This document shows positions 34,025-44,724 of a stretch of 64,000 bases of DNA, piece after piece. The notes below the pieces were generated by a model, which saw nothing but the letters and a program-made list of their open reading frames with translations, had not been told where the DNA came from and made no database searches. The stretch comes from Paenibacillus sp. PCH8. GTDB lineage: Bacteria; Bacillota; Bacilli; Paenibacillales; Paenibacillaceae. The stretch spans positions 1,240,001 through 1,304,000 of the forward strand of contig NZ_PKQK01000001.1 in assembly GCF_002968835.1 (NCBI RefSeq), given 5' to 3'. Within the stretch, counting starts at the first letter, position 1, and every line of letters begins with the position of its first letter. The position numbers and the translations under genes are program-made.

Positions 34025-35572
34025 TTATGGATGGGGAATGGAAGCCTTGCGCTGGAACTCAGCGATGTCGGCGTACTCCTCTTCCAGTTTGCGAGAGATC
34101 CGAATAAAGATGGGCAGCAGCTCCTGGTAGAGGGCAGCATTCTCTTTGACAGGAGTATGTCGGTGGGTTGTACCCACCATGGAAGAAACCGCATGAAGCG
34201 AATCGATCCGTCCCGTAGCGTAGAGGCCAAGCACAACGGCACCCAGACAGGAACTTTCGAAGCTTTCAGGCACAACCACTTCCTGATTGAAAATATCGGA
34301 CATCATCTGCCGCCAGAGAGGGGAACGTGCAAACCCACCAGTGGCTTGAATGGAGGTAGGTTGCCCAATCTGTTCTTCCATGGCCAACAGCACGGTATAC
34401 AGGTTGAAAATAACCCCTTCAAGTACTGCGCGGATCATGTGCTCTTTCTGATGATGGAGAGTTAAGCCAAAAAAGGAACCACGGGCATCCGGATTCCACA
34501 AAGGAGCACGTTCGCCCGAAAGGTACGGATGAAATAGAAGTCCATCTGAGCCAGGATGGACACGTTCGGCAATCTTGGTCAGCACATCATAGGAATTGAT
34601 GCCGAGTCGCTTCGCTGTCTCCACTTCAGACGCAGCGAATTCATCCCGCACCCAACGAAACAGCATGCCACCATTATTCACAGGTCCACCAATAACCCAA
34701 AGATTCTCTGTGAGGGCGTAACAGAATGTTCGACCTTTGGGGTCGGTAACCGGACGGTCAACGACAGTTCGAATGGCACCGCTGGTTCCGATGGTCGCTG
34801 CGACAACACCCGGTTCAATGGCGTTCACGCCGAGATTGGATAAGACCCCATCACTTGCGCCAATAACGAAGGGCGTGGAGGGGGAGAGGGCCATTTTTTC
34901 AGCTGATTCGTTATTCATTCCTTCTAATGTATGTGTTGTGGGTACGAGCTTCGACAGATGGTCTGGTGTAATGCCTGCAACCTCAAGGGCCTCCGCGTCC
35001 CAGTCCAGTTGTTCCAGATTGAGCAAGCCTGTGCAGGAAGCGATGGAATGATCGACGACATATTGTCCGAATAGACGGAAGAACAGATATTCTTTAATAG
35101 AGATAAATTTGGCTGTGCGCTCGAAAAGTTCAGGTTCATCGTGGCGTAGCCACATTAATTTGGTCAGCGGTGACATCGGATGGATGGGTGTACCTGTTCG
35201 CAGATAGATGCGGTGACCAACCCCATTCTCTTGCAGCTTAGCAGACCATTTGGCGCTTCGATTATCCGCCCAGGTGATGCAACGGGTTAAGGGTTGGCCA
35301 TCTTGGTCCATCGCAATGACACTATGCATGGCCGAACTGCAGGATACGAACAGGATCTCCTCAGCAGTAACACCGCTCTGATCCATGACTCCTCGTACAG
35401 AACGAAGGGCTGCCTGTACAATCTCCTCGGGGTCCTGCTCGGCTACATCGGGTGCAGGGGTATACAATGGATATTCATGAGTTGAAGTACTGACAACGGA
35501 GCCTTGCTCTGTAAATAACACGGATTTGGTGCTGGTTGTACCGATATCGATTCCAATCATATAGTTGTTCAT
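34025..35572 (-). CDS. gntK: Gluconokinase (FGGY family)
   Basis: Phosphorylates gluconate to 6-phosphogluconate for the pentose phosphate pathway. The 515-residue product has the FGGY layout: MIGIDIGTTSTKSVLF near 5-20, ITWADNRS near 93, the GASDGVLSNLG loop near 260, GTSGAIR and the C-terminal QATGGFARSPLWRQMMSD block near 425. Length equals Bacillus GntK. The start is ATG 35572 with AGAAGG nine bases before it. It follows gntP by 65 bases in a gntR-gntP-gntK order; gntZ is not present here. Confidence 0.92.
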   Translation of the reverse strand: MNNYMIGIDIGTTSTKSVLFTEQGSVVSTSTHEYPLYTPAPDVAEQDPEEIVQAALRSVRGVMDQSGVTAEEILFVSCSSAMHSVIAMDQDGQPLTRCITWADNRSAKWSAKLQENGVGHRIYLRTGTPIHPMSPLTKLMWLRHDEPELFERTAKFISIKEYLFFRLFGQYVVDHSIASCTGLLNLEQLDWDAEALEVAGITPDHLSKLVPTTHTLEGMNNESAEKMALSPSTPFVIGASDGVLSNLGVNAIEPGVVAATIGTSGAIRTVVDRPVTDPKGRTFCYALTENLWVIGGPVNNGGMLFRWVRDEFAASEVETAKRLGINSYDVLTKIAERVHPGSDGLLFHPYLSGERAPLWNPDARGSFFGLTLHHQKEHMIRAVLEGVIFNLYTVLLAMEEQIGQPTSIQATGGFARSPLWRQMMSDIFNQEVVVPESFESSCLGAVVLGLYATGRIDSLHAVSSMVGTTHRHTPVKENAALYQELLPIFIRISRKLEEEYADIAEFQRKASIPHP

Positions 35573-35637
35573 GTATTTCAACCTTCTTTCTTCAGAAAGC
35601 AATGAGAGTGTATTCTTTGCTACTATAGAGATTCCAT

Positions 35638-36999
35638 TTATACCACTGTACTCAGCAGCAAAATAAAGATCAGTCCCACCACAGATAATAGTGTTTCCAT
35701 AACGGTCCACGTCTTGAGTGTCTGAGAGACACTCATATTAAAGAATTCTTTGATCATCCAGAATCCTGCATCGTTCACGTGAGACAACACCAGTGACCCT
35801 GCACCTGTAGCGAGCACAACCAGCTCAATGTTAGCACCAGGGGTAAGTGCAAGAACTGGAGCAACGATACCGGCGGCTGTGGTCATGGCGACGGTTGCTG
35901 AACCAGTAGCTACTCGGATCAGTGCAGCGACAAGCCAGGCAAACAGGATCACATTAATGTTGGCATGGGTAGCAACTTCAGCAATGGCGTTGCCGACGCC
36001 ACTATTGATCAATACCTGTTTGAATGCACCGCCTCCGCCAATAATGAGAATGATGGTCGCCGTAGGCGCCAGACATTCACTGGTAAAACGTGAAATATCG
36101 TGTTTGGTGAATCCACGTGCGAAGCCGAGTGAAAATAGGGCGAATACGACAGAAATCAGCAGAGCAATGATCTCATGACCGATAAATTCACTGAAAACGG
36201 TGAATCCACTCGTGGCATTTGGGTCAATGATACTTGCGATCGAACCAATCAGCATCAAAATGACCGGTAGCAATATGGTAAACAGGGTAATACCAAACCC
36301 GGGCAGGTTGGTGTTTGTTTTGGTTGCGAATTGTTCAGCCAGTTCAGCTGGCGGTTCGGTGTGTATTCTTTTACCAATAAACTTACCAAACAAAGGGCCT
36401 GCAATAATGGCTGTAGGAATACCAACAATAAGGGAGTACAAAATGGTTTTACCCAGATCCGCACTGAAGGCCTCGATTGCGATCATGGGTGCAGGGTGTG
36501 GTGGAACCAAACCGTGTACAGTCGACAGTCCCGCCAAAATGGGAATACCAATCTGCAAGAGCGACATGTTGGTTTTACGCGCAACAGTGAAAATGATCGG
36601 AATCATCAGAATTACACCGACTTCGAAGAAAACGGGAATACCGACGATAAATCCAACAATCATCATGGCCCAGTGCACACGTTTCACACCAAATCGATCC
36701 ACTAGTGTAGTTGCAATGCGCTCGGCACCGCCAGATTCAGCCATCATCTTACCGAGCATCGTACCGAGGGCAATAACAATTGCGATGGTCCCAAGTGTGC
36801 CGCCAAGTCCCCCGGTAATGGAAGAGATCACATCGGCAGGTTTCATGCCTGCAAGCAAACCGAGCATCAATGCGGATAACAAAAGGGTAATAAAGGGGTT
36901 CCATTTATATTTGGAGATCAAGACGATCAGAAAAACGATCGCAATAAATGTCCAGACTAATAATGTTGCATTATGGGATAGTCCAAAAAGAGTGCTCAT
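35638..36999 (-). CDS. gntP: Gluconate permease (GntP family)
   Basis: A gluconate:H+ symporter of the GntP family, 453 residues with about 12-14 hydrophobic segments. Family blocks include VIALGTMLGKMMAESGGAER near 76-95, GIPVFFEVGVILMIPI near 119, LAGLSTVHGLVPPHPAP near 158-174 and the VNDAGFWMIKEFF stretch near 410. AAAGGAG precedes the ATG. A GntR-type operator sits about 150 bases upstream, so gntPK may have a promoter of its own as well as read-through from gntR. Confidence 0.94.
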   Translation of the reverse strand: MSTLFGLSHNATLLVWTFIAIVFLIVLISKYKWNPFITLLLSALMLGLLAGMKPADVISSITGGLGGTLGTIAIVIALGTMLGKMMAESGGAERIATTLVDRFGVKRVHWAMMIVGFIVGIPVFFEVGVILMIPIIFTVARKTNMSLLQIGIPILAGLSTVHGLVPPHPAPMIAIEAFSADLGKTILYSLIVGIPTAIIAGPLFGKFIGKRIHTEPPAELAEQFATKTNTNLPGFGITLFTILLPVILMLIGSIASIIDPNATSGFTVFSEFIGHEIIALLISVVFALFSLGFARGFTKHDISRFTSECLAPTATIILIIGGGGAFKQVLINSGVGNAIAEVATHANINVILFAWLVAALIRVATGSATVAMTTAAGIVAPVLALTPGANIELVVLATGAGSLVLSHVNDAGFWMIKEFFNMSVSQTLKTWTVMETLLSVVGLIFILLLSTVV

Positions 37000-37145
37000 G
37001 ATGTTGTGTGCTCCTTTATGTCTGATATAGAACGCTTACAATTGAAATCATCGTCAACAAGTAAAATGATGTGACCGTACTGAGGCCGTGGAAGTTGCAA
37101 AAGGAAGCTTTATCATGCCCAATTTAAAATAAAATCGCATTTTGT

Positions 37146-37162
37146 ATACTTGTCGACAAGTT
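37146..37162. promoter_or_regulatory. GntR-type operator upstream of gntP
   Basis: ATACTTGTCGACAAGTT is a palindrome nearly identical to the site upstream of gntR (38064-38080) and to the Bacillus gnt operator as I recall it, ATACTTGTATACAAGTAT. Two centre bases differ (CG for AT). It lies about 150 bases before gntP. Confidence 0.7.
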
Positions 37163-37264
37163 GAGGTGCAATCATTCACATTGGATATGATTGCGAACGC
37201 CGTGATCCTAAATATGGCTGTGCCATCAGCCGGGAACGTAGATAGCAGTACAAGCTGAAGCTCA

Positions 37265-37939
37265 CTAGGAATCAAAGCTTTCGTGCAGTGTCTTGCCTGA
37301 ATCTTGAAAATACGTGCGGACTCCAGCCTGAATGAGCATTAGGTCACCGGATTCGAGTGCTTTAACGAGCGAGCGGTGTTTCTCAATTACATCGCTTACT
37401 TTCTGCTCGCCTTGAAGAAATACTCTACGCGTCGTGAGCAGCATAACGGTCATCACAACATATCGAATACTGTTCCATAGGTGTGAAATACGGGAATGCT
37501 GTGCAGCTTCAATGATGGTTTCGTGAAAGCTGAGATCCTGATAGGCAAATTCGACAGCATCCTGATGCCGTCCGGCAAGGTGCATTTTGTCGATTACATT
37601 CCGCAGCTGTGTAATTAATGAATCTGGAACATCACCTGCGAGGCGCTGCTGTACGAAACTTTCGATCAGGAAACGGACATCATACAGTTCTTCGACATCC
37701 TTGATTCTTAACCCAAGCACAACGACGCCCATACGTTCCAGCCGAATAAGACCTTCATTCGATAAGGTTCGTAACGCTTCGCGAACAGGTGAACGACTGC
37801 TGTCAAAATCAGCGGCAATTCGATTTTCTGACAAAATCTCTCCAGGACGAAGGCTTCCGCTGATGATCCGCAGCCTTAATTCGCAGGCAATGGCTTCACC
37901 ACGAGAAGCTCCTTGAAGCCAGGAAGAAGGAAACAGCAT
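37265..37939 (-). CDS. gntR: GntR/FCD-family repressor of gluconate genes
   Basis: A 224-residue transcription factor with an N-terminal winged helix (GEILSENRIAADFDSSRSPV then REALRTLSNEGLIRLERMG, residues about 33-70) and a C-terminal FCD effector domain with the DVRFLIESFV and FHETIIEAAQ helices. It is the first gene before gntP and gntK, the position and family of the gluconate repressor of Bacillus, which is released by gluconate. TAGGAG lies nine bases before the ATG. Matching palindromic operators lie before it and before gntP. Confidence 0.88.
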   Translation of the reverse strand: MLFPSSWLQGASRGEAIACELRLRIISGSLRPGEILSENRIAADFDSSRSPVREALRTLSNEGLIRLERMGVVVLGLRIKDVEELYDVRFLIESFVQQRLAGDVPDSLITQLRNVIDKMHLAGRHQDAVEFAYQDLSFHETIIEAAQHSRISHLWNSIRYVVMTVMLLTTRRVFLQGEQKVSDVIEKHRSLVKALESGDLMLIQAGVRTYFQDSGKTLHESFDS

Positions 37940-38063
37940 ATGGCTAACGCTCCTATTATGAAGTAATCAGTTCATTACTGATCATAGCATAACTATTTAG
38001 CAGACTGGACATTTGGACTTGAACGATAGCCCGCAGTAAATCCAATCAAACAGCTTCATACAT

Positions 38064-38080
38064 ATACTTGTATACAAGAT
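38064..38080. promoter_or_regulatory. GntR-type operator upstream of gntR
   Basis: ATACTTGTATACAAGAT, with the perfect core CTTGTATACAAG, lies about 125 bases before the gntR start. It matches the Bacillus gnt operator as recalled except near the last bases, so autoregulation is likely. Confidence 0.75.
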
Positions 38081-38176
38081 GTGATTTTTATCCTACACCT
38101 TTCTCAAAAACTTGTAAACCTTGATTAAAGCGTATACAACTTCATTAGGAGTCCATAAATTTTGCAGACATATTCG

Positions 38177-38247
38177 TTATCCACATGTGAATAACTTTGA
38201 AACTTGATGCAATGAAGGAGATAGCAGGTATTGGAGGGTGTGGATAA
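38177..38247. promoter_or_regulatory. Outlying oriC DnaA boxes on the rpmH side
   Basis: TTATCCACA at 38177-38185 abuts TGTGAATAA at 38186-38194, two perfect boxes back to back. A third perfect box, TGTGGATAA, is at 38239-38247, and TGGGGATAA at about 38285 is one base off. In Bacillus the DnaA boxes between rpmH and dnaA form one region; here the gnt genes lie between this group and the group before dnaA. No gene is seen in 38081-38517. Confidence 0.78.
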
Positions 38248-38414
38248 CCATAAACGCTGTAATATTGTGATCTGGCTAGGATCTGGGGATAACTTTCGGG
38301 ACACTCTTTGGGACTTCATAATGGCAAAGAAGTGAAGGGACTGTGGTTATTACTTCAGGCGGGAAGGAGAGCGTGTACAAAAGAGGGTGAAGCCTGGAGC
38401 CTGGAGCCTTGCAG

Positions 38415-38443
38415 TTGACTTTTCCAGGTGGTCATGGTTAAAT
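38415..38443 (+). promoter_or_regulatory. rpmH promoter
   Basis: TTGACT (38415-38420), 17 bases, TTAAAT (38438-38443). The predicted start is near 38450, giving a leader of about 65 bases before rpmH. Confidence 0.65.
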
Positions 38444-38517
38444 ATATAAAGGTGTTTTCTGTTCAAGATGAAAATGATTCATCACATAAGTATTTCCTTG
38501 TGAGGAGGTGCAATACA

Positions 38518-38652
38518 TTGAGACCTACATTCAAACCGAACGTTAGCAAACGTAAAAAAGTTCATGGTTTCCGGAAAAGAATGAGCACGAGCAACGGCCG
38601 TAAAATTTTGGCCGCACGTCGCCTTAAAGGCCGTAAAAACCTGAGTGCTTAA
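38518..38652 (+). CDS. rpmH: Ribosomal protein L34
   Basis: A 44-residue, very basic protein of the large ribosomal subunit: [18 protein letters not shown], then [19 protein letters not shown], the universal L34 pattern. The start is TTG eight bases after AGGAGGTG. It opens the plus-strand arm next to oriC. Unusually, a strong terminator follows directly and rnpA begins 358 bases later. Confidence 0.97.
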   Translation: MRPTFKPNVSKRKKVHGFRKRMSTSNGRKILAARRLKGRKNLSA

Positions 38653-38659
38653 TGCATGT

Positions 38660-38688
38660 GAAGACCACCGAGGTGGTCTTTTTTTTCT
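38660..38688 (+). terminator. Intrinsic terminator of rpmH
   Basis: AAGACCACC-GA-GGTGGTCTT hairpin followed by TTTTTTC, starting eight bases after the rpmH stop codon. Confidence 0.92.
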
Positions 38689-38814
38689 TAATTTGATCAA
38701 TTCAGACTGGATGCTGGTACAGATCAGGTCTGAATTGGCTGTGAAAAAGTTCCAAGTACACACATCTATGTATGTCGAATGAGTTTTTTGTTTTCGAAAA
38801 CTTACCTTATATAA

Positions 38815-38900
38815 GGATGAATGGTGAATGGTTCAGCAGCCAATCAACAATCATCCCGGATGAATGGTGAACGGTTCAAGCAACCAATTCACTTTCACGC
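38815..38900 (+). repeat. Imperfect 43-bp tandem repeat between rpmH and rnpA
   Basis: GGATGAATGGTGAATGGTTC at 38815 recurs at 38858 as GGATGAATGGTGAACGGTTC; both copies continue with a GCAGCCAATCA / GCAACCAATTCA block. Period 43, two copies, no open frame. The spacer (38689-39010) holds nothing else recognisable; a single 0A-like box TGTCGAA is at 38773. Confidence 0.65.
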
Positions 38901-39010
38901 TAAATGAAGTTGTCGCCAAGACGGTTTACCGTCATTCAAGAAAGCCTATACTAAATCAGTAATGATGCCTCCGTCAATAATGAGGGTGGAGAACAGCAAG
39001 GAGAAGCGCC

Positions 39011-39361
39011 GTGTATAAAAGACTGCGTCTACGAAACCGGGCGGACTTTAGCCGCGTATACCGGTATGGGAAATCGTTTGCCAATCATCAATTCGTGGTG
39101 TATGGATGCCGCCGTAAAGATACAGAGCAATTCCGGGTAGGCGTATCATGCAGCAAGAAAATCGGAAACGCTGTCGTACGCAACCGGATGAGACGCATGA
39201 TTAAGGAAATTGTACGCCATCATGAGAAAGAGATTGTCACGCAGATGGATCTGATCTTTATCGTCAGAAAAGGCGCATTGGACATGTCCTACAAGGAGAT
39301 GGAAAAAAGCCTGCTGCATGCGATGCGTAAGGGCTCTCTTTTGAAGTCGGGCAAGCGGTAA
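39011..39361 (+). CDS. rnpA: Ribonuclease P protein component
   Basis: The protein cofactor of RNase P, which matures the 5' ends of tRNAs. The 116-residue product has RLRNRADFSRVYRYGKS near 5, the RNR signature in SCSKKIGNAVVRNRMRRMIK near 47-66 and the DLIFIVRKGALDMSYKEME stretch. The start is GTG seven bases after AAGGAG. It precedes yidC by about 75 bases; a yidD gene is not found between them. Confidence 0.95.
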   Translation: MYKRLRLRNRADFSRVYRYGKSFANHQFVVYGCRRKDTEQFRVGVSCSKKIGNAVVRNRMRRMIKEIVRHHEKEIVTQMDLIFIVRKGALDMSYKEMEKSLLHAMRKGSLLKSGKR

Positions 39362-39436
39362 GCTTCGGTTTATTTGTCCTCCTAATTATGGTATGATTTT
39401 ACGATGGAATGGAATGGTTAAGAGAGGGGTTATGAA

Positions 39437-40315
39437 GTGTCGCGATTGAAGACATCAAAGGGGAAGTGGATTCTCCTCATTGCAGTCATTGCAATGGTCA
39501 CCGTACTCGCCGGGTGTGCTCCACAAGGAGCCGGGGTCACTACAGAAGATCTGAAGAACAGTGGCTCATTCTGGCAAAGTAATGTTATATACTGGTTTTC
39601 ACTAGCGCTCGATACATTCGCCAATTGGTTTAACGGTGAATATGGACTAGCTGTCCTCGTGATGGTGCTTATTGTACGGACATTGATTTTACCATTAACA
39701 ATGAAACAGGTCCGTAGCTCCAAAGCCATGCAGGCTATTCAGCCGCAGTTGAAGGAGATTCAAGCCAAGTTTAAAGATACACCTGAGAAAGTTCAGCAAG
39801 AAACGATGAAGTTGTTCCAAGAGAACAAAGTTAATCCGATGGCCGGTTGTCTGCCACTTATCATTCAGATGCCGATTTACATCGCACTTTATAACTCCAT
39901 TTACGGAAACTCCAGTCTGAGAACACATGATTTCTTGTGGCTCCAGCTCGGGGAACCGGATCACCTGTTTATTTTGCCAGTGCTGGCTGCCATCACAACA
40001 TTCATTCAAACATGGATGATGATGCGTATGAACCCTGCACAGCAAGTGGGACCAATGCAGTTCATGCTGTGGGTGTACCCGATTTTGATCTTCGTGATGT
40101 CTTATCAGTTCCCGTCAGCACTTCCGCTGTACTGGTTCTACAGTAACATCTACACGATCGTGCAAAACTATTTCCTTTACCGGAATAATGATAAAATCGT
40201 GGCTGAGGTCAACGTGAAGCAGAATAGCTCTTCCAAAAATGGAGCTAAACGCAAAAACGGTGGCAAAGCGACCGTCTCTGGAAAAGGGTCGAAAGGGGCC
40301 AAAAAATCGAAATGA
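39437..40315 (+). CDS. yidC: Membrane protein insertase YidC (SpoIIIJ type)
   Basis: A YidC/Oxa1 insertase, 292 residues. It begins with a lipoprotein signal (LLIAVIAMVTVLAGC, lipobox LAGC near 25-28) followed by five hydrophobic segments, the conserved GLAVLVMVLIVRTLILPLT with the hydrophilic-groove arginine, and NPMAGCLPLIIQMPIYIALY. The tail is Lys/Gly/Ser-rich. GTG start behind GAGGGG. The jag start overlaps its stop codon by four bases. SpoIIIJ-type YidC is also needed for forespore development. Confidence 0.95.
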   Translation: MSRLKTSKGKWILLIAVIAMVTVLAGCAPQGAGVTTEDLKNSGSFWQSNVIYWFSLALDTFANWFNGEYGLAVLVMVLIVRTLILPLTMKQVRSSKAMQAIQPQLKEIQAKFKDTPEKVQQETMKLFQENKVNPMAGCLPLIIQMPIYIALYNSIYGNSSLRTHDFLWLQLGEPDHLFILPVLAAITTFIQTWMMMRMNPAQQVGPMQFMLWVYPILIFVMSYQFPSALPLYWFYSNIYTIVQNYFLYRNNDKIVAEVNVKQNSSSKNGAKRKNGGKATVSGKGSKGAKKSK

Positions 40316-41013
40316 CCAAAGTCATTACGTCAGGAAAAACCGTTGAAGATGCTGTAAACCAAGGATTGGCCGAGCTTGGCGTTAGCCGGGACAAGGTCGA
40401 GATACAAGTGTTAGAGCAGCCGTCAAAAGGATTCCTGGGTTTGATCGGGGTGAAGGCGGCCAAAGTTGAAGTAAAGCTTCTGCCTGTACCCGAAGTTGTT
40501 CCACAACCGATCAAGCCGGCTGCATACGAACCTGAAGTAGATGCATTACTTGAGGGTGTAGCAGCTAAAAATCCCTATGAAGAAGCGGCTGCTTTCTTGA
40601 AAGAGGTCGCAGCAGGAATGGGACTGGATGTGGATGTGCATATCAAAAAACAGCGTGACGGACATCTGTTCAATATTGCGGGTGAAGACCTGGGCATGAT
40701 TATTGGCAGACGTGGACAGACGCTGGATGCACTTCAGTATCTAACGAACATTGTAGCGAATCGATATTCGGAAAGCTTCGTTCGGATTGTGCTTGACGCA
40801 GAGAATTTCCGTCAACGTCGGCGGAAGACGCTGGAAGATCTGGCTGAACGGTTGGCTGGACAAGCGATTCGTACCGGCAAGGAAGTTGTTTTGGAGCCGA
40901 TGCCTCCACTCGAACGAAAAGTCATTCATGCAAAACTGCAAAATCATCCGCAGATTAAGACTATAAGTAAGGGCGAAGAGCCCAATCGGCGCGTGGTTAT
41001 TACGACGAAATAA
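40312..41013 (+). CDS. jag: RNA-binding protein Jag/KhpB
   Basis: A 233-residue cytoplasmic RNA-binding protein (KhpB), partner of KhpA in other Firmicutes and linked with cell elongation. Domains in order: Jag-N (VITSGKTVEDAVNQGLAELG near 4-23, ending GFLGLIGVKAAKVEV), a KH domain with IIGRRGQTLDALQYL near 126-140, and an R3H domain near 160-220 (AENFRQRRRKTLEDLAERLA). It overlaps yidC by four bases and ends at a terminator. Confidence 0.95.
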   Translation: MTKVITSGKTVEDAVNQGLAELGVSRDKVEIQVLEQPSKGFLGLIGVKAAKVEVKLLPVPEVVPQPIKPAAYEPEVDALLEGVAAKNPYEEAAAFLKEVAAGMGLDVDVHIKKQRDGHLFNIAGEDLGMIIGRRGQTLDALQYLTNIVANRYSESFVRIVLDAENFRQRRRKTLEDLAERLAGQAIRTGKEVVLEPMPPLERKVIHAKLQNHPQIKTISKGEEPNRRVVITTK

Positions 41014-41029
41014 CACGAAATTGAAGACG

Positions 41030-41068
41030 CAATGGCTTCCTGCCCGGTGCAGAAGCCATTGTTTTTTT
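41030..41068 (+). terminator. Intrinsic terminator of jag
   Basis: CAATGGCTTC pairs with GAAGCCATTG around a 12-base loop and is followed by TTTTTTTCG. Confidence 0.88.
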
Positions 41069-41226
41069 CGTACAGAAGCAATTTGATACGTAGATTATGC
41101 AAGAAGCCAAGGATATCAGTTATGATTATATGAGTAGTGACTTCAGTATTAACTTTAATAGATTTGAAAATGGATATGGCGTCCCCATGGGGCGGCAATT
41201 TTAAAATAGAGCAAGGAGAGATAACC

Positions 41227-42603
41227 ATGATCAGTGATACGATCACAGCGATATCAACGGCTGTCGGAGAGGCGGGTATCGCCGTGATCCGGGTCAGCGG
41301 CCCGGATGCAGTGACGGAGACGGAAAAGATTTTCCGCAGCAAAACCCCCTTAACTCAGGCGGCATCCCACACGGTTCATTATGGTCATATCATAGATCCA
41401 GCGAGTGGTGAGAAGATCGAAGAAGTGCTGGTTACGGTCATGCGGGCTCCACGTTCTTTTACAACAGAAGATGTTGTAGAGATTAGTGCTCATGGCGGTG
41501 TGGTATCGGTTAAAAGAGTCATGGACTTGCTATTGCAGCTCGATATTCGTCTTGCTGAACCCGGCGAGTTCACCAAACGTGCTTTCCTCAATGGACGGAT
41601 TGATCTGTCCCAGGCCGAAGGCGTTATGGATCTCATTCGTTCCAAATCAGACCGGGCTTTCTCGGTTGCACTAAAACAAGTTGAAGGTAGATTGTCTTCC
41701 AAATTGCGTGAACTAAGATACACGTTGGTGGAAACACTTGCTCACATTGAAGTGAATATCGATTACCCCGAGCATGATGTGGAGTCGTTAACGTCTGACT
41801 TTATTAAAGAAAAGTCCAGTCAGGTCATGACTGAAATCGAACAATTGCTGATCACAGCAGAGCAAGGAAAGATACTGAGAGAAGGAATTACAACTGCGAT
41901 TGTTGGACGACCTAACGTAGGGAAATCCTCTTTGTTGAATACACTTGCACAGGATAATCGTGCCATCGTAACTGATATTCCAGGAACTACACGTGATGTA
42001 ATCGAAGAGTTCATTACAATTAATAATATTCCGCTAAAACTGCTCGATACGGCAGGAATCCGGGAAACGATGGACGTTGTAGAGAAGATCGGGGTAGAAC
42101 GCTCTCGTTCAGCGGTGAATGAAGCCGATCTGATCTTGATGGTTCTGAATGCTGCTGAGCCGCTTCATCCAGATGAGATCGAATTATTGGAACAAATCCG
42201 CGGTAGACAATCGTTAATCATTATGAATAAAATGGACTTAACGCCACAGGTAGATCGTGACGTGCTGCTCCGTTACATTCCGGAAGAACGGCTTGTTCCG
42301 ATGTCGGTGAAGGATGATCTGGGTGTGGATCGACTGGAAGATGCCATTTCTACGCTGTTCTTCAGTGGTAAACTGGAATCTGCGGACCTGACTTATGTCA
42401 GTAATGTACGGCATATTGCATTGCTCAAAAAAGCCAAGCAATCCTTGGTGGATGCTTATGAAGCTGCAGAGCAGTTAATTCCGATCGATATGATCCAGAT
42501 TGATGTTCGTTTGGCATGGGAGCAGTTGGGTGAGATCGTAGGCGATACGGCACATGATGCATTAATTGACCAGATTTTCTCCCAGTTCTGTCTAGGAAAG
42601 TAA
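41227..42603 (+). CDS. mnmE: tRNA modification GTPase MnmE (TrmE)
   Basis: With MnmG it makes the cmnm5U34 wobble modification of tRNAs. The 458-residue protein has the N-terminal formyl-folate domain (DTITAISTAVGEAGIAVIRV), the helical domain, and the inserted G domain with GRPNVGKSSLLN near 227, the DTAGIRET switch near 273 and NKMD near 335. The C-terminal CLGK is intact. The ATG at 41227 follows AAGGAGA; upstream in-frame ATGs lack a site. It is 231 bases before mnmG; that gap holds no gene I trust. Confidence 0.96.
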   Translation: MISDTITAISTAVGEAGIAVIRVSGPDAVTETEKIFRSKTPLTQAASHTVHYGHIIDPASGEKIEEVLVTVMRAPRSFTTEDVVEISAHGGVVSVKRVMDLLLQLDIRLAEPGEFTKRAFLNGRIDLSQAEGVMDLIRSKSDRAFSVALKQVEGRLSSKLRELRYTLVETLAHIEVNIDYPEHDVESLTSDFIKEKSSQVMTEIEQLLITAEQGKILREGITTAIVGRPNVGKSSLLNTLAQDNRAIVTDIPGTTRDVIEEFITINNIPLKLLDTAGIRETMDVVEKIGVERSRSAVNEADLILMVLNAAEPLHPDEIELLEQIRGRQSLIIMNKMDLTPQVDRDVLLRYIPEERLVPMSVKDDLGVDRLEDAISTLFFSGKLESADLTYVSNVRHIALLKKAKQSLVDAYEAAEQLIPIDMIQIDVRLAWEQLGEIVGDTAHDALIDQIFSQFCLGK

Positions 42604-42834
42604 ATTCATTATACTGCTGATTCATTGGAATCATTCTGTATGGTGGAAGAGGGTACAATTTCTGCCCGTTGTCAAAGGATGGTATGATGCTGTTGCCAAG
42701 ATATGTTGGTTTCATATAGATAGGAATGCAAGTTCCGATGAACGGTTAGAAGTTCTTAGTTTTCATGATTGTGCAGTAGATGATCCGTCTGTATGGATTA
42801 CACCAAATGCAGCGGAATAAGGAGGTAAACAAGA

Positions 42835-44723
<1,889 letters not shown>

Positions 44724-44724
<1 letters not shown>

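Noticed and set aside
35774..35789. TCGTTCACGTGAGACA as a further parS
   Set aside because: Three mismatches from consensus and inside gntP; the CACGTG core alone is not enough.
42610..42822. A stop-free stretch before mnmG ending in TPNAAE just ahead of its ribosome site
   Set aside because: It has no ATG, GTG or TTG start in frame and continues back into mnmE in another frame; most likely chance.
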